Below, in pieces: positions 1 to 5,166 of a stretch of 5,166 bases of DNA (positions are counted from its first letter, which is position 1; every line of letters begins with the position of its first letter). Both the position numbers and the translations under genes were made by a program. Location: NCBI GenBank assembly GCA_937901455.1, contig CALDIA010000103.1, forward strand, positions 1-5,166, written 5' to 3'. The DNA comes from an uncultured Bacteroidales bacterium. Its GTDB lineage: Bacteria; Bacteroidota; Bacteroidia; Bacteroidales; WCHB1-69. A model generated the notes under the pieces. The model searched no databases, had not been told where the DNA came from, and saw nothing but the letters and a program-made list of their open reading frames with translations.

Positions 1-1
1 C

Positions 2-100
2 ACCTTCCGCCCCGAACTCGAAAAGGCCTCGTCCGAAGCATTGGACGCGATTTTGCTTGATTTTGTCGATGTTCCTCGGCCACCTCTTTGTGGATGTTAG
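2..100 (+). CDS. Possible 3' end of an upstream host gene (partial)
   Basis: This frame is open from the window edge to a TAG stop at 98-100 and encodes 32 residues, beginning TFRPELEKASSEALDAILL and ending CGC. The segment is GC-rich like the partial gene at the far end of the window and unlike the R-M genes, so it may be the tail of a host gene. No family can be recognised from so short a piece. The frame could also be chance: another plus-strand frame and some minus-strand frames are open across much of the same stretch. The Cys- and Pro-rich last residues could be a new end created when the R-M block inserted, but that is only a guess. Confidence 0.3.
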   Translation, partial: TFRPELEKASSEALDAILLDFVDVPRPPLCGC

Positions 101-297
101 CGCTCGAAGACTACGGAACAGCCTCCCTAAGTATCGCCCTGATGCAACCGGAATGACCTTCGCCGACGGGCAGATTGTTTTCCAAACACAAGGTATGGCG
201 CCATGCATTTGATGTGTTCTTTTTTTTCCGATTCCGCCATTTGGCCGGCAACATCGAAAAGAAGAGAGTAGCCTCGACCGCTATGCCTGACCAAGAT
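101..297. other. Intergenic stretch without a convincing gene
   Basis: This stretch lies between the possible upstream gene tail and the methyltransferase promoter. Short open frames cross it on both strands, but none has a recognisable motif, a promoter or a plausible start context. It carries a run of eight T at 220-227. No tRNA, strong terminator or clear flanking repeat was seen. It may contain the left boundary of the acquired R-M block. Confidence 0.4.
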
Positions 298-328
298 TTT
301 GCTTTCAGCCAAAACTTTCGTACTTTTG
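298..328 (+). promoter_or_regulatory. Bacteroidetes-type promoter of the methyltransferase operon
   Basis: A TTTG at 298-301 is followed after 19 bp by TACTTTTG at 321-328. This is an exact match to the Bacteroides pattern of TTTG near -33 and TAnnTTTG near -7. Transcription would start around 333-336, leaving a leader of under 20 bases before the ATG at 352. The position decides the start of the first methyltransferase, because upstream in-frame ATGs would lie ahead of the transcript start. Confidence 0.75.
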
Positions 329-351
329 CACGATTTTTTGAAAGAACAGCC

Positions 352-2139
352 ATGTCTTTTGTAGATACTGAAAACGAGTTAGCGTTGGGCTTATATCTTC
401 ATTCAAGCCATAAAGATATAAGGGTTTGTGCCGAGCAAGCACACAAACGACTCATATTGGATTTGATCTACACCTATTTCGTAGAGATAAACGCCCCAAA
501 CGCTTCCGAAATCCTTCAAAAGCATTTTCTGTCCGAAAACCATACCCCACAGCATCAGCCTTTCCTGACCGCAGAAGAAATCCCAGCCATTTGCGAGCAA
601 TTGCAAATCATATATTTGAATAGCGACTTCAAAATCCGTAACAACATGATTGTCAGAGGCGTGTCAAAAGACAATATGATTGCCAGCGGAGCGGTTTATA
701 CCCAAAACCAGATAGTCAAGTACATCGTAGGCGACACACTGAAAAACATAAACATAACGCCAAGCACAAAAATACTCGATTTTGCGTGTGGGACCGGGCG
801 TTTCTACCAAGAGTGCGTGGAACAACTTATTGGACACGGCATTTCGCCCACTCACGCCGTCACCGCCCAAGTCGAAGCAAACGATGTCAATCCCGTGGCC
901 GTCAATATAACCCGCCTGAAAGCCTGCACATATTTAGACGCCATCAACGAAACGAACTTACAAGCAATAGCCGAAAACATCAGGTGCGAAAACGCCTTGA
1001 TGCCGCCTCTCAAGGAAATCGGGCTGTTTGCATCCGACAACGACGAAACATTGTACGATGCCATAGTGAGCAATCCCCCATATCTAGTGCTTAAACCGAG
1101 CCATAAGACAAGCGCAGAGCTGGCGGAAGACATGCGCAGCCAAGTTGAGTATTACCGCAAATCAAAGCAATACCGGTTCTCGATAGAGGGTATGCTCAAC
1201 CTTTACCAAATATCCATTGAAAGAATGTTGCAGCTCCTCAAACCACACGGAGAATTGGGTGTCATTTGTCCATCAACGCTCTTTGCCGACCAGTCGGCGA
1301 CAAGCTTGCGCAAGCACTTGTTTATGCACAATAATGTGCGACATATCACCTATTATCCCGAAAAGGCCGAACTGTTCGAGAACAACGTGACGCAGGCAAC
1401 CAACATATTCTTCTTGCAAAAAAACGGGCAAACGAAAGAAGTGTCCATCACGGCCAACGACAAGGATTTTTCGGTAAACATGGAACTTGTAAAAGAGTTG
1501 TTTCCCGACAACATGGAAATACCTCTCATATCGAGCAGGGACTGGTTGATACTCAAAAAGACAAGTGCCTTCCCGAAACTGAAAAGCATCAAAACCATTC
1601 GCAATAAACGCGGCGAGTTGGATTTGACCCTCAACAGCAAGTACATAACTGCCACAAAGACTTCGCATCGCCTGATTCGGGGCAAAATGATAACCGACAA
1701 CGGCATCGTGTCAAACGGCGAAGAGTATGTGAGCGAGGATTTTGTTTACACAAAGTCAAACGAATACCGACAGTTTGACTATGGCAAGGTGCGCTTGGTG
1801 GGGCAGAACATCTGCAACATTGACAACCGGCAACGCCTTCATTTCGCTTTTTGCGAGCCCACCGACATTTTGGGCAACTCGTGCAACTACATCTCTTCTG
1901 ATATTGTCACTCTCAAAAAGCTGCACATCCTGCTGTCGAGCGCATTGTTGAACTGGCGTTTCCGTCTTACAAGCTCAAACAACCATATCAATAACTACGA
2001 GTTGGACGAACTCCCGATAGCCGATTTGGAGGGCATAGACGAGAATCGTCAGTTCGAGACCACTAAAGACCTAAATTTGTTTGTTTGTTCCCTGTATGGC
2101 TTGGACCACGCAGAGGCAGAATACATTTGCAGTTTATGA
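352..2139 (+). CDS. Type IIS N6-adenine DNA methyltransferase (gamma type, NPPY)
   Basis: This 595-residue protein should transfer a methyl group from S-adenosylmethionine to the N6 of adenine in one strand of the R-M recognition site. Motifs run in gamma-class order. A motif X-like GAVYTQNQIV lies near residues 113-122 and the SAM-binding motif I, ILDFACGTG, at 141-149, with F in place of the usual P. An acidic motif II-like stretch lies near 175-180, and the catalytic NPPY is at 241-244. Residues from about 390 to 555 form a probable target-recognition region ending in NNYELDELPI, a pattern common at the end of recognition domains in TaqI/Eco57I-like enzymes. The roughly 110 residues before motif X have no assigned role. 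The frame is open back to an ATG at 175, but the promoter at 298-328 lies inside that extension, so the start at 352 is preferred. The stop overlaps the next start as ATGA, which suggests translational coupling. In the related Esp3I system the adenine and cytosine enzymes are, as I recall, fused in one chain. The class is clear; the exact site methylated is unknown. Confidence 0.93.
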   Translation: MSFVDTENELALGLYLHSSHKDIRVCAEQAHKRLILDLIYTYFVEINAPNASEILQKHFLSENHTPQHQPFLTAEEIPAICEQLQIIYLNSDFKIRNNMIVRGVSKDNMIASGAVYTQNQIVKYIVGDTLKNINITPSTKILDFACGTGRFYQECVEQLIGHGISPTHAVTAQVEANDVNPVAVNITRLKACTYLDAINETNLQAIAENIRCENALMPPLKEIGLFASDNDETLYDAIVSNPPYLVLKPSHKTSAELAEDMRSQVEYYRKSKQYRFSIEGMLNLYQISIERMLQLLKPHGELGVICPSTLFADQSATSLRKHLFMHNNVRHITYYPEKAELFENNVTQATNIFFLQKNGQTKEVSITANDKDFSVNMELVKELFPDNMEIPLISSRDWLILKKTSAFPKLKSIKTIRNKRGELDLTLNSKYITATKTSHRLIRGKMITDNGIVSNGEEYVSEDFVYTKSNEYRQFDYGKVRLVGQNICNIDNRQRLHFAFCEPTDILGNSCNYISSDIVTLKKLHILLSSALLNWRFRLTSSNNHINNYELDELPIADLEGIDENRQFETTKDLNLFVCSLYGLDHAEAEYICSL

Positions 2140-3290
2140 CATTACACAACCACATAGCTTGCAAGTTATGCGAATACGAGGCGCAACTTGTTTCTTACAT
2201 ACCACAGGGCGGAAATTGGCAAAACATACCCGATTCGGTCCACGACAAACGATTAGACAGCATCCGTGCCACCGGTGGACGCACCACATACTATGGCCGT
2301 CTGTGCTGGGACAAGCCAAGCTACACCATTGCAACCTATTTCAATCGCGTGCCGAATGGGTGTAACATTCACCCGGAACAAAATCGAATCCTGTCGAATC
2401 GCGAGGCCGCACGACTACAATCGTTCCCCGACAATTTCGTGTTCAAAGGCTCAAAGGCATCCCAGTTCAAACAAATAGGGAATGCCGTACCGCCACTATT
2501 GGCAAGGTATGTCTCGTCGCTGATAAAGCCCCATCTGCAATCTTACAATTTCATTGATTTGTTTGCGGGCTGCGGCGGATTGTCGGAAGGCTTCATTATG
2601 AACGGCTTCAATCTCATCGCTGCAAATGAGCTTGACAACAACATCATGATGACCAACGAATACAACCATTCTAAATATGCGCCCAAAGAGAATTTCATTT
2701 TGGGCGATATTACGAAACCGCAAGTTCAGGAACAGCTTTTTGATGTCTGCAAAGGCACTGTGATAGATGTCATTGTAGGCGGGCCGCCTTGTCAAGGGTT
2801 TTCGTACGCGGGATGGCGAAACCCGAATGACAAACGCAACCAGTTGTTCAGGGAGTTTGTGTCGGTGGTTTGCAAATTGCACCCGAAATTCTTTGTGATG
2901 GAAAACGTGCCGGGTATTCTGACAATGAAAGGCGGAGAAACAATCAAGGAGATTATGGCGGCTTTTAGCGAGGTGGGCTACCACATCACAACGCCTATCA
3001 AACTCAATGCAGAAGACTATGGAGTGCCGCAAAAACGCAGGCGTGTGTTCATTATCGGTTCGCTCGACGCAAACATTGTATTGCCTAAGCCCACGCCAAT
3101 GTTTTCCAACGACAGCCCTGATTTGCCTAATTTCGTGACTGTCAGGGATGCAATAGGCAATCTGCCTCCGCTTGCCGATGGTGAGGGACAGGCAGAAACC
3201 GATTTCTCGTTTGCCAAGAAATCAGCATACGACAAGTTGATGCTTGGCGAGATCAACTTTGAAGGGTTTTATGACATCTGCAAAAGTTAA
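2136..3290 (+). CDS. Circularly permuted C5-cytosine DNA methyltransferase
   Basis: This 384-residue protein should methylate C5 of a cytosine in the strand opposite the adenine mark. Every expected motif is present but in rotated order. The block normally near the C-terminus comes first: IPQGGNW at 22-28, YGRLCWDKPSYTI at 53-65, motif IX NREAARLQSFPD at 88-99 and motif X QIGNAVPP at 113-120. After a short link come motif I FIDLFAGCGGLSEGF at 139-153, motif IV GGPPCQGFS with catalytic Cys219, motif VI ENVPG at 256-260, and motif VIII QKRRRVFIIG at 299-308. The chain ends with TVRDAIGNLPP and a YDKLMLGEI block, which in ordinary enzymes precede the NHIA and GGNW part found here at the N-terminus. 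Wrapping the chain therefore restores a normal enzyme with little missing. The start at 2136 forms an ATGA overlap with the upstream stop; an ATG 17 codons earlier is less likely. The stop TAA shares a TTAA with the convergent endonuclease gene. Permuted enzymes such as M.BssHII are known. Confidence 0.93.
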   Translation: MTLHNHIACKLCEYEAQLVSYIPQGGNWQNIPDSVHDKRLDSIRATGGRTTYYGRLCWDKPSYTIATYFNRVPNGCNIHPEQNRILSNREAARLQSFPDNFVFKGSKASQFKQIGNAVPPLLARYVSSLIKPHLQSYNFIDLFAGCGGLSEGFIMNGFNLIAANELDNNIMMTNEYNHSKYAPKENFILGDITKPQVQEQLFDVCKGTVIDVIVGGPPCQGFSYAGWRNPNDKRNQLFREFVSVVCKLHPKFFVMENVPGILTMKGGETIKEIMAAFSEVGYHITTPIKLNAEDYGVPQKRRRVFIIGSLDANIVLPKPTPMFSNDSPDLPNFVTVRDAIGNLPPLADGEGQAETDFSFAKKSAYDKLMLGEINFEGFYDICKS

Positions 3291-4717
3291 TCCCACATCC
3301 TTTTCCTGATGCTCGTGGATACAACTCTAATCAAGTCGTTGAGCAAGGCATCCGCTTTTTCGTATGATTTTGATTCTATCAGACCAGTCAGTTTCTGAAT
3401 CGAGGGCATAAACTCGTCAACTACGAAAGCGGTTTTGCGGTTGCTCTTGTCGTTAAACTCATCCAAGCTCTCAAAGGCTATCCTAATGCACCTGCTTGCG
3501 TTCTTGCGCTTGTTTGCGCTGTCCCATTCTTTACGTTTTATCACCAACTTTTCCAAATGCAATGGGTCGAAGTCCTCAAAACGATAATCATAGAACGCAT
3601 ATTCAGGATGCAAGAACCTTTTCAGATATTCTTGCCCCGTTTCGGCATATATCATCGCAAAGAGTTTCAGCACATTTTGATGGCACTGCAACATTACGAT
3701 GCTTAGTTTCTTTGCGTCTGCATCGGTTTTGACTTTGTGTTTGAGCGCATCCCAAATGACTTTCGAGTGCCAACTGATCACCGTTTGGCCGCTTTTCTCC
3801 AATTTGAGCAAGGCTTCAACATCTGATTTGGTGAAACGGTTGTTTTTGGCGCTGTTGCACGATTGACACATTGGAGCAAAACAGGTGCTGTGGCAGAAAC
3901 CGAGCGAAATAGGGCCGATGTGGTCGGCTGTCATTTTTCTACGCTTGCCGCATTTCGGGCATATATAGGTTTTGTCCCCTTTGTGAAACTCACCCATAAG
4001 ACGGTTTGCCAAGTTGAAATCGCCGTCAGCCCATTCTTCATACGCCCGCCTGTCTTGTGTGTAGGTCTTCATGTTGTCGGAATGCCTTCCCTTGTCGGTT
4101 CTTTCGCGACAACAAAGGCCGTCGGAATGGAAGCCGTCAAAACGGTCGGGGCAGTTGCTCATGGCACCCGGAGATAACGGCTTTAGTTCCTTCGCGACAT
4201 ACTTTTTGTAAATAGTGTCGATTATCCGTTGGCGCAATGTAGGTATGGTATTGCGTGTCAATGTATTTTGCGCGATGTTTAAGCCAAAGGTTTTGGCCCA
4301 AAACTCAACATCTTCTACGGTCTTGCAATGCTTGCCGACAATTTCTTTGATGGTATAATCAGTCTGATTGAGCGAAAGGCCAAAACGACCGTTTATCTTT
4401 TTCAGCAAGTTTTTGTCGGGATACTCATACATGACACTCAGTTCCTTGCCGCAACACTGGCATACCTTTAGTTTGGTGGGATGTACTCTGCGGGCAACTT
4501 TTGCATAACACCCTTTTTCAATAGGTATCCCATATTTGCGGCACTGCTTGTTCCACCACTCAAGCCTTTTTTGTCCGTTGTCTGATTTGCCGGTGACAAC
4601 CCATTTTACACGCCCGTCTTCGCCTCGCTCATAAAACAATCCCTTGTAATTGGGGTGGTTTACCATCCTTTCTGTATAATCCTCAAAATCAGGATGCCAA
4701 TTTCTGTCCTCTGCCAT
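3287..4717 (-). CDS. Type IIS HNH restriction endonuclease, Alw26I/Eco31I/Esp3I-like
   Basis: This 476-residue protein is the probable restriction enzyme, cutting unmethylated DNA a few bases outside an asymmetric site. A single HNH active site is visible. CPKC at 253-256 and CQSC at 284-287 look like a zinc bracket around a beta-beta-alpha metal fold. Asp265-His266 is followed by Asn288, Lys291, Arg294 and Asp299. As I recall the Eco31I mutagenesis work, that enzyme uses D311, H312, N334, K337, R340 and D345, and every spacing is identical here. The N-terminal NHPNYKGLF and the REWW-like RLEWWNKQCRKYGI also resemble this family. CQCC at 86-89 may be part of a second zinc site of unknown role. 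The family recognises sequences with a GTCTC core, but the exact site cannot be read from the protein. The gene starts 9 bp after the regulator stop and is probably co-transcribed with it. It has no obvious Shine-Dalgarno sequence, as is usual in Bacteroidetes. Confidence 0.9.
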   Translation of the reverse strand: MAEDRNWHPDFEDYTERMVNHPNYKGLFYERGEDGRVKWVVTGKSDNGQKRLEWWNKQCRKYGIPIEKGCYAKVARRVHPTKLKVCQCCGKELSVMYEYPDKNLLKKINGRFGLSLNQTDYTIKEIVGKHCKTVEDVEFWAKTFGLNIAQNTLTRNTIPTLRQRIIDTIYKKYVAKELKPLSPGAMSNCPDRFDGFHSDGLCCRERTDKGRHSDNMKTYTQDRRAYEEWADGDFNLANRLMGEFHKGDKTYICPKCGKRRKMTADHIGPISLGFCHSTCFAPMCQSCNSAKNNRFTKSDVEALLKLEKSGQTVISWHSKVIWDALKHKVKTDADAKKLSIVMLQCHQNVLKLFAMIYAETGQEYLKRFLHPEYAFYDYRFEDFDPLHLEKLVIKRKEWDSANKRKNASRCIRIAFESLDEFNDKSNRKTAFVVDEFMPSIQKLTGLIESKSYEKADALLNDLIRVVSTSIRKRMWD

Positions 4718-4726
4718 GATAATGTG

Positions 4727-4945
4727 TTATTTGATTAGTTCGTTGATGGTTGTGTTTAGTGCTTTGGCGATCTTTTCGGCATATACAAGCGATATGTTCC
4801 GCTCAGTCCGTTCTACCATGCCTATATATGTCCGGTGTACACCTGCCCTAAAAGCAAGTTCCTCTTGGCTTATTCCCAAAGCATAGCGTTTGCGTCTTAC
4901 ATTGTCTGCAAACTTTGTTAAAATTGTGTCTTTATACTTTGCCAT
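4727..4945 (-). CDS. XRE-family helix-turn-helix regulator, probable R-M controller (C) protein
   Basis: This 72-residue protein is almost entirely one helix-turn-helix domain. The DNA-binding core runs from about residue 24 to 50 and includes GISQEELAFRAGVHRTYIG and MVERTERN; the C-terminal KIAKALNTTINELI is the usual closing helix. Size and sequence style match controller proteins of Type II R-M systems, which bind as dimers to boxes upstream of their own gene and time endonuclease expression. Its place directly upstream of the endonuclease, convergent with the methyltransferases, is the arrangement of systems such as Esp1396I. The frame stays open to an ATG at 5107, giving 126 residues. 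That longer start would place both likely promoters inside the gene, and the extra residues resemble no domain, so the ATG at 4945 is preferred. A plain XRE repressor is the alternative. Confidence 0.85.
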   Translation of the reverse strand: MAKYKDTILTKFADNVRRKRYALGISQEELAFRAGVHRTYIGMVERTERNISLVYAEKIAKALNTTINELIK

Positions 4946-4952
4946 AGCGTAA

Positions 4953-5008
4953 CACTTTGTGAATTTTGTGCAAAAATACCCCGACAAGTCACCATGTGCA
5001 ACCGACAA
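4953..5008. promoter_or_regulatory. Cluster of short repeats, candidate controller-protein operator
   Basis: Several small symmetric elements crowd the regulator promoters. CACTTTGTG at 4953-4961 has perfect 3-bp arms. TTTTGTGCAAAA at 4964-4975 has 5-bp arms and overlaps the proximal -7 element. GACAAGTC at 4983-4990 has GAC/GTC arms like the GACT/AGTC half-sites of known C-boxes. CCGACAA occurs at 4981-4987 and again at 5002-5008, 21 bp or two helical turns apart. No single element is long enough to be certain, and I could not compute how often such elements occur by chance. Confidence 0.35.
4971..5002 (-). promoter_or_regulatory. Proximal promoter of the regulator-endonuclease operon
   Basis: Read on the minus strand, TATTTTTG at 4978-4971 matches the -7 pattern TAnnTTTG. 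A GTTG at 5002-4999, one mismatch from TTTG, lies 20 bp upstream. The transcript would begin about 20 bases before the regulator ATG. The imperfect -33 element suits a promoter that needs an activator, as is common for controller proteins, but that is inference. Confidence 0.55.
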
Positions 5009-5015
5009 CTGTATG

Positions 5016-5048
5016 CAAAAGTAAATTGATTTTTCCCGACCGCGCAAA
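5016..5048 (-). promoter_or_regulatory. Distal promoter of the regulator-endonuclease operon
   Basis: On the minus strand, TACTTTTG at 5023-5016 is an exact -7 match, and a TTTG at 5048-5045 lies 21 bp upstream. It would start transcription near 5010, giving a leader of about 65 bases that crosses the proximal promoter. It could provide a low constitutive supply of the regulator, with the proximal promoter responding to it. Confidence 0.55.
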
Positions 5049-5063
5049 TGGATAGTACAATAA

Positions 5064-5094
5064 TATGCCCAATAATTATTTTTCCTTATCTTTG
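5064..5094 (+). promoter_or_regulatory. Bacteroidetes-type promoter of the downstream signal-peptide gene
   Basis: TATCTTTG at 5087-5094 is an exact -7 match, followed by a C-rich stretch. The -33 position holds TATG at 5064-5067, one mismatch from TTTG, with 19 bp between. The surrounding bases 5051-5093 are AT-rich. Transcription would start near 5100, about 15 bases before the ATG at 5116. It points away from the regulator promoters. Confidence 0.65.
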
Positions 5095-5115
5095 CCCCGT
5101 CGAACACAACTACCC

Positions 5116-5166
5116 ATGAAAAAGAAACTCCTGCTTTCCCTTGTGGCCTTCCTGGCCGTCGCGGCG
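5116..5166 (+). CDS. Start of an exported protein gene (partial, 17 codons)
   Basis: The visible residues, MKKKLLLSLVAFLAVAA, are a classic signal peptide: a basic start of three lysines and then a hydrophobic core. The product is probably exported or a lipoprotein, but the cleavage site lies beyond the window, so neither the processing type nor the function can be read. The codons are GC-rich (29 of 51 bases), unlike the R-M genes, so this is probably a host gene. The promoter at 5064-5094 supports the start. Confidence 0.75.
   Translation, partial: MKKKLLLSLVAFLAVAA

Noticed and set aside
80..93. CCAC-GTGG hairpin as a terminator for the upstream gene.
   Set aside because: The stem has only four pairs, no T-run follows, and it lies before the stop codon of the possible gene.
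220..227. Run of eight T as a phase-variation tract.
   Set aside because: It lies about 70 bp upstream of the -33 element and outside any supported gene, so slippage has no evident effect.
175..351. Upstream in-frame extension of the adenine methyltransferase from an ATG at 175.
   Set aside because: An exact promoter match at 298-328 lies inside it, and the added residues resemble no methyltransferase part.
111..353. Two overlapping open frames on the minus strand upstream of the methyltransferase.
   Set aside because: No recognisable motif, no promoter reading that way, odd basic composition, and one overlaps the methyltransferase promoter.
1418..1424. Run of seven A inside the adenine methyltransferase as a slippage site.
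   Set aside because: It is short, encodes ordinary lysine-containing sequence in an intact frame, and nothing else suggests phase variation.
1273..1706. Open frames antisense to the adenine methyltransferase.
   Set aside because: They are shadows of a gene with strong motifs and have no promoter or domain of their own.
4946..5107. Longer 126-residue form of the regulator starting at 5107.
   Set aside because: The extension covers both regulator promoters and the downstream gene's promoter and shows no domain; the 72-residue form has the usual size for controller proteins.
1..5166. CRISPR array, tRNA/rRNA genes, insertion sequence or riboswitch.
   Set aside because: No regularly spaced repeats, no RNA gene-like structure, no transposase and no terminal inverted repeats were seen.

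Overview
The window holds one complete, compact Type IIS restriction-modification (R-M) system set into what looks like a Bacteroidales chromosome. The host call rests on four copies of the Bacteroidetes-type promoter element TAnnTTTG, each with a TTTG-like element 19-21 bp upstream, and on the lack of clear Shine-Dalgarno sequences. The GC-rich flanks (about 57% in hand counts of the first 60 and last 51 bases) would suit Alistipes or a relative, but this is a guess. The R-M genes look more AT-rich (about 35% GC in the 60 bases after the first methyltransferase start), which fits acquired DNA.

Layout. Bases 2-100 may be the 3' end of a host gene. Bases 101-297 show no convincing gene. A promoter at 298-328 drives two co-oriented methyltransferase genes. 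The first (352-2139) is a gamma-type N6-adenine methyltransferase with an NPPY motif. The second (2136-3290) is a C5-cytosine methyltransferase whose start overlaps the first gene's stop as ATGA. On the opposite strand, an HNH restriction endonuclease of the Alw26I/Eco31I/Esp3I type (4717-3287) lies 9 bp downstream of a 72-residue helix-turn-helix regulator (4945-4727), an arrangement typical of controller (C) proteins. The two transcription units converge and overlap by 4 bp at a shared TTAA that supplies both stop codons. Tandem promoters and short repeats lie upstream of the regulator. A divergent promoter then leads into a signal-peptide-bearing host gene cut off by the window end.

How it works together (inference from the family). 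An asymmetric Type IIS site of the GTCTC family needs different methylation on each strand: the adenine enzyme marks one and the cytosine enzyme the other, while the HNH enzyme cuts unmethylated DNA just outside the site. The C-like regulator probably delays endonuclease synthesis until methylation is established.

The most notable feature is that the cytosine methyltransferase is circularly permuted. Its motifs IX and X and target-recognition block come first, and motifs I, IV, VI and VIII follow.
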